From Alteromonas sp. KC3 (GTDB taxonomy: Bacteria; Pseudomonadota; Gammaproteobacteria; Enterobacterales; Alteromonadaceae), in NCBI RefSeq assembly GCF_016756315.1, contig NZ_AP024235.1, positions 868,001-932,000 on the forward strand: a stretch of 64,000 bases of DNA. The letters run 5' to 3'. The position numbers were made by a program, and so were the translations under genes. Of this stretch, positions 36,537 to 47,389 are shown piece after piece. The notes under the pieces were generated by a model, which saw nothing but the letters and a program-made list of their open reading frames with translations, was not told the DNA's origin and did no database searches. Position 1 is the first letter of the stretch; every line of letters begins with the position of its first letter.

Positions 36537-37976
36537 ATGTCATGCACAGTGAAAAAAATAGCACTTCTTCCCCTTTTCGTTTCCTTCTTTTCTTACGGCA
36601 GCGCAGTTGAGTGCGAAAAGGAATTTGAATGGCTGAAAACTACGTTTGAAAACAACGATGCGGGTTTTCATTACGCCATCTCAAATAAAGGGCAGGAAAG
36701 CTATTCTGCACACAATAATGCGATTTTGGCGCGGATAAAAAACACAAATAGCCTAGCCCAATGCCACGAGGCGCTGCGCGATTGGGTACTGTTTTTTCGC
36801 AAAGGCCACGTTGCGGTAACTATCAATAACAACAGTTCAAATGATGTTACAGGCTCATCGACGGTACACAATGTCGATATACCCGCATTCAAGCAATATC
36901 TAAAAGACAAACCTATTGAAGATTTAGAAGGTATTTGGCAATTCTCAAGCTATACGGTTGCGCTCAAAAAAGAAGGTAGTGAGTACAAAGGCTATATTAC
37001 TGAAAGCGCTAACCCTGCTTGGAAAGTAGGACAAGTGAAATTCATTATTCATGATTATCAAGATAAAAGCGCAAATAAAGCCACGTTTTTTATGGGCGAC
37101 CATTCTCCACGAGAAATAGACACTATTACGTTTTTAGGCCAAAACGAGTTGGTACTGGGAAATAACTTTATCGTAATGTCTCGTGAGGCGCCGCGAAAAG
37201 AGTCGCCTGCTAATATCAAACGCTATCTGCGCATGCTTGATGCTAGCCAACCCTTATTTGAAAGAGTCTCGCAAGATACTGTGCTAGTGCGTATACCTTC
37301 GTTCGACCATGGGTTTAAAAATGATATCGATGCGGTTATTGTGCAAAATTTAGAAACGATCTTAAAAACTGAAAACCTCATTATCGACATTCGCGGCAAC
37401 GGCGGCGGCAGCGACGTAAGTTACGCATCGTTAACACCCATTATGTACACAAACCCAATTCGCACCGTAGGAATGGAGTACTTATCTACCGAGCTTAATA
37501 ACTCTCGAATGCTTGGTTTTCTTGAACACCCGCATTTTAGTGACGAAGAAAAGCAGTGGGCTAGAGAGGGTTACGAAACCCTTCAGCAGCACATAGGTGA
37601 TTACATCAATATTGATGAAGATGTGACGATTGAGACATTTGATAAGGTTCACCCCCTGCCAAAGCGCATTGGTGTGCTCATAGATTCGCGTAACGGCAGT
37701 ACTGCTGAACAATTTTTACTTGCCGCAAAGCAAAGCCAAAAAGTGAAGCTATTTGGGCATACTACTGCCGGCGTACTTGATATCTCGAACATGCACCAAA
37801 CCACGTCGCCAAGCGGCGTGTTTACCCTACATTACAGCCTTACAAAAAGCCTGAGAATTCCCCACATGGCTATCGACGGCGTGGGTATACAACCTGATTT
37901 CTACATCGATGATAAAACTCCGCTATACGAGTGGATTTCGCATACGCAGTCAGTATTAGAAACGCAGTCACTTTAG
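36537..37976 (+). CDS. Secreted S41 family peptidase
   Basis: A 479-residue exported protein. A signal peptide of about 22-24 residues ends near YGSA. The C-terminal half is the S41 catalytic domain: LIIDIRGNGGGSD (about 281-293), then GVLIDSRNGSTAEQFLLAAK, with candidate nucleophile Ser388, and VKLFGHTTAGVLD. The lysine of classic tail-specific proteases is not seen in the last motif, so it belongs to the tricorn/IRBP-like side of the family. No PDZ domain is clear. The start could also be GTG at 36549. No strong ribosome binding site is seen. Confidence 0.82.
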   Translation: MSCTVKKIALLPLFVSFFSYGSAVECEKEFEWLKTTFENNDAGFHYAISNKGQESYSAHNNAILARIKNTNSLAQCHEALRDWVLFFRKGHVAVTINNNSSNDVTGSSTVHNVDIPAFKQYLKDKPIEDLEGIWQFSSYTVALKKEGSEYKGYITESANPAWKVGQVKFIIHDYQDKSANKATFFMGDHSPREIDTITFLGQNELVLGNNFIVMSREAPRKESPANIKRYLRMLDASQPLFERVSQDTVLVRIPSFDHGFKNDIDAVIVQNLETILKTENLIIDIRGNGGGSDVSYASLTPIMYTNPIRTVGMEYLSTELNNSRMLGFLEHPHFSDEEKQWAREGYETLQQHIGDYINIDEDVTIETFDKVHPLPKRIGVLIDSRNGSTAEQFLLAAKQSQKVKLFGHTTAGVLDISNMHQTTSPSGVFTLHYSLTKSLRIPHMAIDGVGIQPDFYIDDKTPLYEWISHTQSVLETQSL

Positions 37977-38082
37977 ACTGAAATATCAGTTGCTACAGCG
38001 TCATTAATAAGACGCTTTTGGACGTAGTGTTTATTACTTGTTTAAGCAAGTGTAGGCGTCCTTGCCTATGTGCTACGTTAGA

Positions 38083-38841
38083 CTAACAGCCAAGTTCACG
38101 AGTAAGGCCGCCTAACCGGCCTTCAACGGCACTCTCTTTGTAGCTAGGTAACGAAGGCATAATATTTAGACCAGAGCGCGATTCGACTTCATTAACGGTT
38201 ACTTCCGTAGCGCAGAAATTATCATTACGCGATGCATTTTGTTCCATAATAAATGCAGACGCTTCTACCCAACCGTTAACATTTGTAATGACTACCTTAA
38301 AGTATCCGCTTGGAATAGTATGAGATTCGTCTGCCTCTGGAAGCGTCGCAAAATACCATTCGTACAATGGGCCTGATACTACGTAAACATCTTGTCCACT
38401 TCGAACAAAGCTTCGTACTGCGTTTTCTAAATCTACCCATGGGCCTTGGTTTAAGTCGGAGTCTTGCGGCGTAATGTTAGATAGATAATTCAGTGACTGC
38501 CAGTCGCTTGTGTTGCTAAACGATGCCAACGGAACTTGATGTCCTCTGTCCGTACCAATGGTTGCCCAAGCACTAGTGTAGTCGCCAGGCTCAAGTGTGT
38601 TGACTGAACTTATTGAAGGATCTGCTTTCCAGTTGCGGCTTCGAGAAGGTCCATCAATGGTGCTTGGTGTAACATGATAAGCTACCCAGTTAGCAAACTT
38701 AGTTTGACTATTATTGTTGAGAGTATAAATAGATCTTGTGATCGTTTGACCAGAAAGCCCAGTTGGGCATTGATAGACACAGTTATCTGCGAGGGTGTTA
38801 AACGTAGTTAGTGCTAACAGCAATGCTAAATATTTTTTCAT
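38083..38841 (-). CDS. Secreted DNA/RNA non-specific endonuclease
   Basis: A 252-residue exported nuclease. The signal peptide is about 18 residues (end TLA-DN). The beta-beta-alpha-metal active site shows DRGHQVPLASF with His101, and the downstream LNYLSNITPQDSDLNQGPW contributes the metal-binding asparagine (Asn131) and then the WVDLENAVR helix. Several cysteines (Cys21, Cys25, Cys252 among them) suggest disulfides in the exported protein. It resembles Serratia nuclease and NucA-type enzymes, which degrade extracellular DNA and RNA as nutrients, including a phosphate source. Confidence 0.9.
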   Translation of the reverse strand: MKKYLALLLALTTFNTLADNCVYQCPTGLSGQTITRSIYTLNNNSQTKFANWVAYHVTPSTIDGPSRSRNWKADPSISSVNTLEPGDYTSAWATIGTDRGHQVPLASFSNTSDWQSLNYLSNITPQDSDLNQGPWVDLENAVRSFVRSGQDVYVVSGPLYEWYFATLPEADESHTIPSGYFKVVITNVNGWVEASAFIMEQNASRNDNFCATEVTVNEVESRSGLNIMPSLPSYKESAVEGRLGGLTRELGC

Positions 38842-39098
38842 TATATTTCCTTTTGTTAGTGTGACCTACTTCTATGCAGGCTGTACTAAAGTACAGGTGA
38901 AACATGTCAGGAAATAGAAACAATTATTACAACATTCAATGGCTTATTTGTTGTTAGAAGGTGCGGGAGATGCGCAATGTGGAAACACTCATAAACGGGC
39001 AGCTTACGGTAATTTGCAGGAAACTAAGGCCAAACAGGTTCATTTGCGGCGCGTAATCCTATAAGGTGCGTCGTCAAAATAATAATGGACCAATATTT

Positions 39099-40316
39099 AT
39101 GGATTCAACGTCACGCCCGAGCCTGTTTCAGCGCTATATGAACGGCAGTTTGGTACTGCAAATTATCATCGGAATTGTATGCGGCATTGCGATAGCGACT
39201 TTGTCGCCCTCGTCAGCACAATCGGCTGGTTTACTAGGAACTCTGTTTGTCAAAGCCTTAAAAGCAATTGCACCACTGCTTGTTTTCGTTCTAGTGATGG
39301 CATCAATTGCCAACCATAAACAAAACGAGCAAACCTTCATTAAGCCCGTTCTTGTCCTTTATTTAGTTGGTACCTTAATTGCCGCTTTAACAGCAGTGCT
39401 CGCCAGCTTTGCTTTTCCAACAAGCTTAAGCTTAGTGACATCAGAGGTAAGCCAAGCTGCGCCAAAAGGCGTGTCAGAGGTCCTTACTACCTTGCTATAC
39501 AATATGGTAGATAACCCCGTAAACGCACTGGTTAATGGTAACTATATCGGCATTCTTACCTGGGCCGTCGGTCTTGGATTAGGGCTTAGGCATGCCAGCG
39601 AAGCAACTAAAGCCTTGCTTCAAAATATGGCAGACAGCGTAACCAGCGTTGTCAGTTTTGTAATAAAGCTTGCGCCATTTGGTATCTTTGGATTAGTAGC
39701 AAACACTATTGCCTCTACCGGGTTTGGTGCGCTTGTAGAATACGGGCAGCTTATTACTGTACTGGTAGGCGCCATGCTGTTTATCGCCCTTATCACCAAC
39801 CCATTGTTGGTCTTCTTGGCGACGAAAAAGAACCCTTATCCACTGGTATTTAAGTGCCTAAAAGAAAGTGGTATCACGGCGTTCTTTACGCGCAGTTCTG
39901 CGGCCAATATTCCGGTGAACATGGCCCTTTGCAAACGTCTAAAGCTTGATGAAGATACGTATTCAGTGTCTATCCCGTTGGGTGCGACCATTAACATGGC
40001 CGGTGCAGCCATTACCATTACCGTGCTAACACTAGCAGCGGTGAATACCCTAGGTATAGCAGTTGACTTTCCAACGGCAGTCTTGCTTAGCGTTATTGCT
40101 GCTGTATCGGCGTGTGGTAGTTCAGGTGTTGCAGGTGGGTCGCTACTGCTTATACCCCTTGCCTGTAGCTTGTTTAATATTCCTAACGAAATTGCAATGC
40201 AAGTGGTGGCAGTAGGCTTTATTGTTGGTGTCATTCAAGACTCTGCTGAAACCGCGCTTAATAGCTCTACCGATGTGTTGTTTACTGCAGCCGCTTGTCA
40301 ACGCGCTGAAAACTAA
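39099..40316 (+). CDS. sstT: Serine/threonine:Na+ symporter SstT
   Basis: A 405-residue membrane transporter of the dicarboxylate/amino acid:cation symporter family. It follows E. coli SstT closely: [56 protein letters not shown] (hairpin 1 and substrate site), [20 protein letters not shown] and the C-terminal [20 protein letters not shown]. It imports serine and threonine with sodium, apt for a marine bacterium. ATG 39099 is chosen by alignment with SstT starts; a GTG at 39066 in frame is less likely. Its stop overlaps the convergent hutG stop by 4 bases. Confidence 0.94.
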   Translation: MDSTSRPSLFQRYMNGSLVLQIIIGIVCGIAIATLSPSSAQSAGLLGTLFVKALKAIAPLLVFVLVMASIANHKQNEQTFIKPVLVLYLVGTLIAALTAVLASFAFPTSLSLVTSEVSQAAPKGVSEVLTTLLYNMVDNPVNALVNGNYIGILTWAVGLGLGLRHASEATKALLQNMADSVTSVVSFVIKLAPFGIFGLVANTIASTGFGALVEYGQLITVLVGAMLFIALITNPLLVFLATKKNPYPLVFKCLKESGITAFFTRSSAANIPVNMALCKRLKLDEDTYSVSIPLGATINMAGAAITITVLTLAAVNTLGIAVDFPTAVLLSVIAAVSACGSSGVAGGSLLLIPLACSLFNIPNEIAMQVVAVGFIVGVIQDSAETALNSSTDVLFTAAACQRAEN

Positions 40317-41452
40317 ACCAGCGCGTCAGTCACTTCAAAAATAAGTCGTGCAGCCAGCTTGGCTGTGCGACTGTCTATATCAAACTGCGGGTTCATTTCG
40401 GCAATATCGCAAAGTTGCCACTGGTATTGCATGGCCTGTTGTTGTTCTGCCAAGTAACGTAACACGCGAATAACCAATAGTGGGTCTACGCCTAGCGCAC
40501 TTGGCGCACTCACGCCGGGTGCTGCAGATGCTGGAAACGCATCTAAACATACGGTGACATAAAGCAAGTCAATGTCTTGCAACATGGGCGCTAAGGTGTC
40601 GCAGATGGTAGAAAAGTTACACTGAGTATCTAACACATAACGCGTATTAGAAGAGTCAGCGAATTCAAAAAGCGCAGAAGTATTCGCCGCTTTCGATACA
40701 CCGACACAGGCGTAATGAAAAGGCACATTGTGCAGTTGACAGTGTTCATACACTTGCCTGAATGGTGTGCCTGAACTGGTGTTCGGGGCAGGTTTACGTA
40801 AGTCAAAGTGCGCATCAAAATTGATAATACCTATGCGCTTACCTGAACGTTCACCTGCGACAGTTGCCTGTTCAGCATGGTTAGCATGGGCATTAAAAAG
40901 CCCTAAGTAGCTTCCCCAGGCTATTTCATGACCGCCGCCTAAACCAATCACAAGTCGCTGATTGTCGGTAGGCTCCTTGTTAGTCGTACCCTTAGCCTTC
41001 GTGTGCAAATCGGCTGTAAGGGCATAACTGATAGCGTTTGCATATTGGTTCTGCGCTTGGGAGAGTGCACATTGTGGTATTGCCTCTTGCGCGATACGCG
41101 ACGTGCTATCAATATCTGAATTGCCATGTAAGCTATGTTGCGAATTAGCTATCTCATTAGCTGTTCGAATAGGGTCGACGCCTACATCGCCAAAATCAGT
41201 CAACTGAGCGTAAGGCCAGTGCCACGGCAAATTGGCAAGGGCGCCGCGGATTGCGTTAGGCCCAGCAGCGGCGCCAAGCCTGCCTTTGTTATGCTTAACG
41301 CCCAAATCGCTTGCAAACCCTACTAGCGCAACATCCGTTGTGACAGCATCACTTGCGAAGTCCTGAGGATCAACGTCATGCTTAACGCGCTGATGCCATC
41401 GCAGGCCTTTTTCACCATCTTCACTGTCAGTACGACCTTGCCAGTTAAACAT
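40313..41452 (-). CDS. hutG: Formimidoylglutamase
   Basis: A 379-residue member of the arginase/ureohydrolase family, which cleaves N-formimidoyl-L-glutamate to glutamate and formamide, the last hut step. The dimanganese site is visible: GGGHEIAWG (His175), NFDAHFDLR (Asp213, His215, Asp217) and [10 protein letters not shown] stretch at about residues 100-165 (Gln/Asn/Thr-rich) is longer than in most HutG proteins (about 310-340 residues in all). ATG 41452 has AAAGGAGG upstream. It overlaps the hutI end by 8 bases, so hutIG is one operon. Confidence 0.92.
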   Translation of the reverse strand: MFNWQGRTDSEDGEKGLRWHQRVKHDVDPQDFASDAVTTDVALVGFASDLGVKHNKGRLGAAAGPNAIRGALANLPWHWPYAQLTDFGDVGVDPIRTANEIANSQHSLHGNSDIDSTSRIAQEAIPQCALSQAQNQYANAISYALTADLHTKAKGTTNKEPTDNQRLVIGLGGGHEIAWGSYLGLFNAHANHAEQATVAGERSGKRIGIINFDAHFDLRKPAPNTSSGTPFRQVYEHCQLHNVPFHYACVGVSKAANTSALFEFADSSNTRYVLDTQCNFSTICDTLAPMLQDIDLLYVTVCLDAFPASAAPGVSAPSALGVDPLLVIRVLRYLAEQQQAMQYQWQLCDIAEMNPQFDIDSRTAKLAARLIFEVTDALV

Positions 41453-42674
41453 GAACGCCTCCTTTATAAATGGCAGTGGGGCGATGTCCATTAATGCAAT
41501 ACGCAAGCTCAGCAGGGGTATCTATATCCCACAACGTGATATCCGCCACTTTGCCTGCATCAATAACGCCTCTGTCGGTTAAACCTAGTGCCTTTGCGGC
41601 ATGCACGGTAATACCGCGCAGCGCCTCTTCAGGCGTTAACTGAAATTGGACGCAGGCCATGTTCATTGCCGTTAAAATAGATGCAAGGGGCGAGCTTCCC
41701 GGATTAAAGTCAGTTGCCACTGCCATAGGCACATTATGGCTTCTAAGCGCGTTAATAGGCGGCTTTTGTACTTCATTTAAATAATAAAACGCACCAGGTA
41801 ACAACACCGCAACGGTTCCGCTTTGAGCAAGCATAGGGACGTCGCTGTCAGCCAAGTATTCAATATGATCCACCGATAACGCATTATAGCGCGCAGCCAG
41901 TAAAGCACCTTTGCTGTCGCTAAGTTGCTCTACATGGGCTTTTACGGGTAGTCCAAGTTCAATGGCTTTGTTAAACACCCGCTCGGTTTGCACGGTAGAA
42001 AACCCGATGGTCTCGCAAAATACATCTACCGCATCGGCAAGGTTCTCTGTTGCCATAAGTGGCATAGCCTGCTCGCATACAAAATCGATATAGGCATCAG
42101 CATCATCAGCAAATTCGTGAGGCAGCGCATGTGCCCCTAAATAGGTCGTACAAACTGAAACAGGCAGTAATTGTTCAAGCTGCTTGGCAACTTTTAACAT
42201 GCGTACTTCAGTGTCGATATCGAGCCCATATCCCGACTTTATTTCAACCGTTGTGACGCCTTCTTCGCATAGCCTTTTTGCCCGTTTAACAGCATTTTTG
42301 AGTAACTCTTCATTGCTTGCGCTTCGCGTACTGGCGACGGTACCTTTTATGCCGCCACCTCGCTGAGCAATTTCAAGATAGCTGGCACCGCGAAGACGTT
42401 GTTCAAATTCTATGGCGCGATTGCCGCCATACACCAAATGTGTGTGGCAATCGACAAAACCGGGCAATAGCCATTGATTATTGCCGTCAATAAGTTGTTT
42501 AGCCGCTTTAGCGTGTTGTTGAAACTCGCTGTTATTTTGCGCGTCGATAAGCGCAACAATGTGACCATCTTTAACAGCCACGGCCGTGTCTAGTAGTTCT
42601 CCGTATAGGGCATTGTTATCTTGCATAGAGGCAATGCGCACATTGTGGAATAAGGCGTCGTATTGATAATTCAT
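41445..42674 (-). CDS. hutI: Imidazolonepropionase
   Basis: A 409-residue amidohydrolase that opens 4-imidazolone-5-propionate to formiminoglutamate. Marks are the metal motif DCHTHLVYGGNR near residue 80, GGGIKGTVASTR, EIKSGYGLD, PVKAHVEQLSDSKGA and ATDFNPGSSP, all typical of HutI. Length equals the family (about 405). ATG 42674 is chosen; a TTG ten codons upstream is a weaker option. It is the first gene of hutIG and is divergent from hutC; the palindrome between them is the probable HutC operator. Confidence 0.95.
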   Translation of the reverse strand: MNYQYDALFHNVRIASMQDNNALYGELLDTAVAVKDGHIVALIDAQNNSEFQQHAKAAKQLIDGNNQWLLPGFVDCHTHLVYGGNRAIEFEQRLRGASYLEIAQRGGGIKGTVASTRSASNEELLKNAVKRAKRLCEEGVTTVEIKSGYGLDIDTEVRMLKVAKQLEQLLPVSVCTTYLGAHALPHEFADDADAYIDFVCEQAMPLMATENLADAVDVFCETIGFSTVQTERVFNKAIELGLPVKAHVEQLSDSKGALLAARYNALSVDHIEYLADSDVPMLAQSGTVAVLLPGAFYYLNEVQKPPINALRSHNVPMAVATDFNPGSSPLASILTAMNMACVQFQLTPEEALRGITVHAAKALGLTDRGVIDAGKVADITLWDIDTPAELAYCINGHRPTAIYKGGVHV

Positions 42675-42730
42675 GGCCAAATGTTGCTTCCTACGTAAAG
42701 ACAAATTTTGTACTGAGTCTACTTGTACAT

Positions 42731-42746
42731 ACTTGTATATACAAGT
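42731..42746. promoter_or_regulatory. HutC operator candidate
   Basis: ACTTGTATATACAAGT is a perfect 16-base palindrome in the divergent hutI-hutC promoter region. It is like the TGTATATACA-type sites of GntR/HutC regulators. A related half site, ACTTGTACAT, lies directly before it at 42721-42730. Confidence 0.75.
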
Positions 42747-42792
42747 ATGCTGTTATCAAAATGTTAAAGACTAAGAGTAGTACATCCTTGTT

Positions 42793-43518
42793 ATGCAGCC
42801 ACGTTACGTATTAATCAAAACGGCAATACTAGATGCCATAGAAAAGGGTGACATGAAGCCAGGAGAGCAGGTGCCCTCGGAAAACCAGTTGGCACAGCAG
42901 CATAGCGTAAGTCGAATGACAGCAAGGCGTGCACTTAGCGAGATGGTCGATGAAGGTATTTTGATGCGAAGCCAAGGAATTGGAACCTTTGTGTCTGATC
43001 ATCGCCCCATGAGTTCTATGCTGGAAATAAAGAGTATTCGCGATGAAATTGAGCAACGCGGACATCAATACAGCAACGAAATTTTATTGTTGGAGCGTAC
43101 TTCGGCAAGTGCTGACATTGCTAGGCGATTAGGGCTAAGCGAAGGTGATGACGTATTCCATAGCATTATCGTGCACTGCGAAAACAAGCTTCCCGTGCAG
43201 TATGAAGACCGCTGGGTTTGCCCAAAGTGGATAGCAGATTACCTTGATAAAGACTTCAAAGCGCAAACGGCGAACTACTACCTAAACCAAGTTGCACCTT
43301 TGTCACAGGCCGACCATAGCGTGGAAGCCGTGTTGGTAGACAAAGACATTGCTCAATCGCTTCTTATTCAACATAAAGAGCCTTGCTTGAAAGTAACAAG
43401 GCGCACCTTTACACGCACAAAGCTGCAAGAAAACACATCAGATAACACAGTGGTAAGTCACGCGGTGCTATATCACCCCGGAAGCCGTTACCGCTTAGGT
43501 GGCCACTTAGAATTCTAA
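42793..43518 (+). CDS. hutC: Histidine utilization repressor HutC
   Basis: A 241-residue GntR-family regulator. The winged helix domain (about 3-70) has [20 protein letters not shown] and [20 protein letters not shown]. The UTRA effector domain (about 90-235) begins [20 protein letters not shown] and ends [18 protein letters not shown]. HutC represses hut genes, and urocanate releases it. It heads hutCUH and is divergent from hutI, so a single operator region can control both arms. Confidence 0.94.
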   Translation: MQPRYVLIKTAILDAIEKGDMKPGEQVPSENQLAQQHSVSRMTARRALSEMVDEGILMRSQGIGTFVSDHRPMSSMLEIKSIRDEIEQRGHQYSNEILLLERTSASADIARRLGLSEGDDVFHSIIVHCENKLPVQYEDRWVCPKWIADYLDKDFKAQTANYYLNQVAPLSQADHSVEAVLVDKDIAQSLLIQHKEPCLKVTRRTFTRTKLQENTSDNTVVSHAVLYHPGSRYRLGGHLEF

Positions 43519-43549
43519 TAACGGCCTTCACATATATTTGGAGAAGTTT

Positions 43550-45232
43550 ATGAAACGCCTCGACCCTACACGAGTCATTCGCGCCCCAAAGGGCACTACG
43601 CTGAATGCTAAAAGTTGGCAAACTGAAGCGCCACTTCGCATGTTGATGAACAACTTAGATCCTGATGTTGCCGAGCACCCTCAAAACCTTGTGGTATACG
43701 GTGGTATTGGCCGTGCGGCCAGAGACTGGGCGTCATTCGATAAAATTGTCGAGGTGTTAAAGCGCCTGAACACCAACGAAACATTACTAGTGCAATCGGG
43801 TAAACCGGTTGGCGTGTTTCCTACTCACGAAAACGCACCTCGCGTACTCATTGCAAACTCTAACCTTGTGCCACACTGGGCTAACTGGGAGCACTTTAAC
43901 AAGCTCGATAAAGAAGGCTTGATGATGTACGGGCAGATGACCGCAGGCTCTTGGATTTATATTGGCTCGCAAGGCATTGTGCAGGGTACATATGAAACAT
44001 TTGTCAGTGTTGCTAAGACCCATTTCGATGGCCAAGCAAAGGGACGTTGGATCTTAACCGGTGGTCTTGGTGGTATGGGGGGCGCACAGCCGCTTGCAGC
44101 AACCATGGCGGGTTTTTCAATGATTGCCGTAGAAGTGGATGAAAGTCGTATCGATTTTAGAATTCGCACTGGTTATGTTGATAAAAAAGCGAGCTCGATT
44201 GATGAAGCATTAGATATGTTGGCTCAGGCAGAAAAAGCAGGTACGCCTATTTCAATTGGTTTGCTTGGCAATGCGGCTGAAGTATTTCCAGCGTTACTTG
44301 AGCGCGGTGTTATACCCGATGTGGTTACCGATCAAACCAGTGCACACGACCCGCTAAATGGCTATTTACCAGTAGGTTGGTCGATGGAGCAAGCGATATC
44401 TGAGCGTGCCGCTGATGAAGCGCACGTGGTAAAAGCGGCTAAGCAGTCAATGGCGCTGCAAGTAAAAGCGATGCTAGGGTTCCAACAGGCCGGGGCGGCA
44501 ACGCTAGACTACGGCAACAACATTCGTCAAATGGCACTGGAAGAAGGAATTGCTAATGCCTTTGACTTTCCAGGTTTTGTGCCAGCCTATATTCGTCCGC
44601 TTTTCTGTCAAGGCATAGGGCCCTTTAGATGGGCTGCGTTATCTGGCGACCCTGAAGATATTTACAAAACTGACGCCAAGGTAAAAGAACTTATTCCTGA
44701 TAATCCGCATTTGCACAATTGGCTTGATATGGCCAAAGAACGTATTCAATTTCAGGGGCTACCCGCGCGTATCTGCTGGGTTGGGTTGGGCGAAAGACAA
44801 AAACTTGGTTTGGCCTTTAACGAAATGGTGCGCAATGGTGAACTAAGTGCGCCAGTGGTCATTGGGCGCGATCATCTTGACTCTGGCTCGGTAGCGTCGC
44901 CGAACAGAGAAACAGAATCTATGCTTGATGGCTCTGACGCAGTCTCAGATTGGCCGTTATTAAATGCGCTACTCAATACAGCAGGTGGTGCAACGTGGGT
45001 AAGCCTGCATCACGGCGGCGGCGTTGGTATGGGCTTTAGTCAGCATTCTGGTGTGGTTATTGTGTGCGATGGCTCAAAAGAAGCTGACGAACGCATTGCG
45101 CGCGTGCTTCACAATGACCCTGCAACGGGAGTTATGCGTCATGCCGATGCTGGATACGATATTGCCAAAACCTGTGCGCAGAAGCACAACTTAGACTTGC
45201 CAATGTTAAATAGCGCAAAAGGCGAGGAATAA
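43550..45232 (+). CDS. hutU: Urocanate hydratase
   Basis: A 560-residue NAD-dependent urocanase that turns urocanate into imidazolonepropionate. Conserved motifs include [57 protein letters not shown] and the C-terminal [17 protein letters not shown]. Length is normal (555-565). ATG 43550 has GGAGAAG seven bases upstream; a TTG at 43538 is not needed. It lies 31 bases after hutC and four bases before hutH. Confidence 0.97.
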   Translation: MKRLDPTRVIRAPKGTTLNAKSWQTEAPLRMLMNNLDPDVAEHPQNLVVYGGIGRAARDWASFDKIVEVLKRLNTNETLLVQSGKPVGVFPTHENAPRVLIANSNLVPHWANWEHFNKLDKEGLMMYGQMTAGSWIYIGSQGIVQGTYETFVSVAKTHFDGQAKGRWILTGGLGGMGGAQPLAATMAGFSMIAVEVDESRIDFRIRTGYVDKKASSIDEALDMLAQAEKAGTPISIGLLGNAAEVFPALLERGVIPDVVTDQTSAHDPLNGYLPVGWSMEQAISERAADEAHVVKAAKQSMALQVKAMLGFQQAGAATLDYGNNIRQMALEEGIANAFDFPGFVPAYIRPLFCQGIGPFRWAALSGDPEDIYKTDAKVKELIPDNPHLHNWLDMAKERIQFQGLPARICWVGLGERQKLGLAFNEMVRNGELSAPVVIGRDHLDSGSVASPNRETESMLDGSDAVSDWPLLNALLNTAGGATWVSLHHGGGVGMGFSQHSGVVIVCDGSKEADERIARVLHNDPATGVMRHADAGYDIAKTCAQKHNLDLPMLNSAKGEE

Positions 45233-45236
45233 GCGA

Positions 45237-46790
45237 ATGAAACCTACATTAACCCTTATTCCCGGTACGCTTACTCTTTCACAACTGCGTGACGTACATC
45301 GACAGCATGTGCACTTGGCACTTGATGAAAGTGCTAAACCCGCTATCAATGCCGCAGAGCAGGTGGTGTTAAACGTTATAAAAGAAAACCGCACTGTATA
45401 TGGCATTAATACAGGCTTTGGCTTGCTGGCCAATACACGCATTAACGTTGATGAACTCGAACTCTTGCAGCGCAGTATTGTACTTTCTCATGCCGCCGGT
45501 ACTGGGGACTTCATGAGCGAAGATACTGTGCGCTTGCTGATGCTGCTTAAAATAAACTCATTGGCACGGGGTTTCTCTGGCATTCGCCTAAGTGTTATCG
45601 AAGCACTCATTAAGCTATACAACGCACAAGTCTACCCCGCCATTCCGGAAAAGGGCTCGGTGGGTGCAAGTGGTGACTTAGCGCCGTTAGCGCACATGAG
45701 CGTGGTGCTATTGGGCGAAGGTGAAGCGTTCTATGAAGGCAAGCGAATTACCGCCACTGAAGCATTACAAATAGCAGGACTTGAACCCATTGCCCTTGCG
45801 CCAAAAGAAGGCCTTGCGCTATTAAATGGTACACAAGCGTCTACCGCATTTGCCTTACAAGGCTTGTTTTACACTGAAAATGCCCTTTGCAGTGCCATCG
45901 GTATTGGTGCATTAACCGTCGATGCCGCGCTAGGATCACGCGTGCCGTTTGACCCACGCATTCACCAAGTACGCGGGCACCAAAGCCAGTGCGATGTGGC
46001 CGAAGCATTTCGAACCCTGCTAGATACCTCAGAAATCGGACAGTCACACAAGGGGTGTGAAAAAGTACAAGATCCTTACTCTTTACGCTGTCAGCCGCAG
46101 GTGATGGGGGCGTGTTTGCAGCAAATGCGCTACGCGCAAGAAGTACTAGTGACTGAAGCCAATGGTGTTAGCGATAACCCGTTAGTGTTTGTGAACGATG
46201 ATGGTGGTGATAGTGGGCAGGGTGATATTTTATCTGGCGGCAACTTCCACGCAGAAACGGTGGCGATGGCGGCGGACATGTTAGCTATTGCGTTATCTGA
46301 GATTGGTGCGTTGTCTGAACGTCGCATGTCATTGATGATTGATACGCATTTAAGTGGCTTACCGCCATTTCTGGTGGAAAACGGCGGTGTTAACTCAGGC
46401 TTTATGATTGCTCAGGTTACCTGTGCCGCATTGGCCAGTGAAAACAAAACGCTGGCACATCCGGCGTCAATTGATTCACTTCCCACATCAGCAAACCAAG
46501 AAGACCACGTGTCTATGGCGACATTTGCCGCCCGCAGGCTTCGCGATATTTTTGACAATGTCGCCGGCATTTTGGCCATTGAGTGGTTAGCAGCATGCCA
46601 AGGCTTAGACTTCAGAAAACCGCTAAAAACTAGCGAGCGTTTATTGCCGTTAATGTCACTGTTACGAGAAAAAGTACCGTTTTACGATAAAGACCGTTAC
46701 TTTGCTCCTGACATTGAAGCTGCCAAACAACTTATCAAACAGCATCATTTAATGGATACAACGGCATTAAATATGTTGAATGACAAGTAA
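45237..46790 (+). CDS. hutH: Histidine ammonia-lyase
   Basis: A 517-residue enzyme that removes ammonia from histidine to give urocanate. The self-made MIO cofactor arises from Ala144-Ser145-Gly146 in [14 protein letters not shown]. Other family blocks are [45 protein letters not shown] and SADQ-type region [12 protein letters not shown]. Length fits HutH (about 510). It starts four bases after hutU and ends the operon hutCUH. No terminator hairpin was seen after it. Confidence 0.97.
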   Translation: MKPTLTLIPGTLTLSQLRDVHRQHVHLALDESAKPAINAAEQVVLNVIKENRTVYGINTGFGLLANTRINVDELELLQRSIVLSHAAGTGDFMSEDTVRLLMLLKINSLARGFSGIRLSVIEALIKLYNAQVYPAIPEKGSVGASGDLAPLAHMSVVLLGEGEAFYEGKRITATEALQIAGLEPIALAPKEGLALLNGTQASTAFALQGLFYTENALCSAIGIGALTVDAALGSRVPFDPRIHQVRGHQSQCDVAEAFRTLLDTSEIGQSHKGCEKVQDPYSLRCQPQVMGACLQQMRYAQEVLVTEANGVSDNPLVFVNDDGGDSGQGDILSGGNFHAETVAMAADMLAIALSEIGALSERRMSLMIDTHLSGLPPFLVENGGVNSGFMIAQVTCAALASENKTLAHPASIDSLPTSANQEDHVSMATFAARRLRDIFDNVAGILAIEWLAACQGLDFRKPLKTSERLLPLMSLLREKVPFYDKDRYFAPDIEAAKQLIKQHHLMDTTALNMLNDK

Positions 46791-46898
46791 ACACACCCCA
46801 TGCTAAGTACATTGGCTAATCCTTCGGCCTAAATCATGTGGTTGCGTTTCGCAAAAATGTAATAGGCTGGGGGCAGCTTTAGTATTAGGGAGAAGAAA

Positions 46899-47381
46899 AT
46901 GAAGCGATGGTTTAAAACAGTATTGGCTGTTGGTGTGACAAGTTTGACATTGGCAGGGTGTAGCGACAGCGAAGTGGGTGATGTCTCCCTTGGTCTGTTT
47001 ACAACTAAAGACATTAAGATTGATGCGTTACAAGACCCAGTTGTAACAGGTGTAACTTGTCATATATCGAGCATTGAAGCCAATTTGGATTTTTCCGACC
47101 CGTCTGATAGCTCCATCGCTTGCAGACAAACTGGGCCTATAACGGCCAAGATGCTTTCAGAGATAGATAAATCTGATTCTGGCGAAGTCATATTTAAAAA
47201 GTCCAAAAGTGTATTCTTTAAAAATATGAAACTTCGCCGCATTTATGATGAAGAGACTAAAACGCTAATCTATTTGTCGTACAGCACAAAAGAAACGTCG
47301 GGAAGCTACAAGCATAGTTTATCTACTGTGCCACTTTGGGAAACCCAAGCGTTTGCGGTGTCATCTCAGCCTTCAACGTAA
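46899..47381 (+). CDS. creA: CreA family lipoprotein
   Basis: A 160-residue exported protein like E. coli CreA. The signal peptide ends in lipobox LAGC, at about residues 18-21, so the protein is probably a lipoprotein here, whereas E. coli CreA is not usually described so. Conserved blocks are IKIDALQDPVVTGVTCHISS, SIACRQTGPI, VIFKKSKSVFFKNMKLRRIY and LIYLSYSTKETSGSYKHSLS. The function is unknown; creBCD are absent here. GGGAGAAG lies eight bases before the ATG. Confidence 0.88.
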   Translation: MKRWFKTVLAVGVTSLTLAGCSDSEVGDVSLGLFTTKDIKIDALQDPVVTGVTCHISSIEANLDFSDPSDSSIACRQTGPITAKMLSEIDKSDSGEVIFKKSKSVFFKNMKLRRIYDEETKTLIYLSYSTKETSGSYKHSLSTVPLWETQAFAVSSQPST

Positions 47382-47389
47382 GTGCGTTG

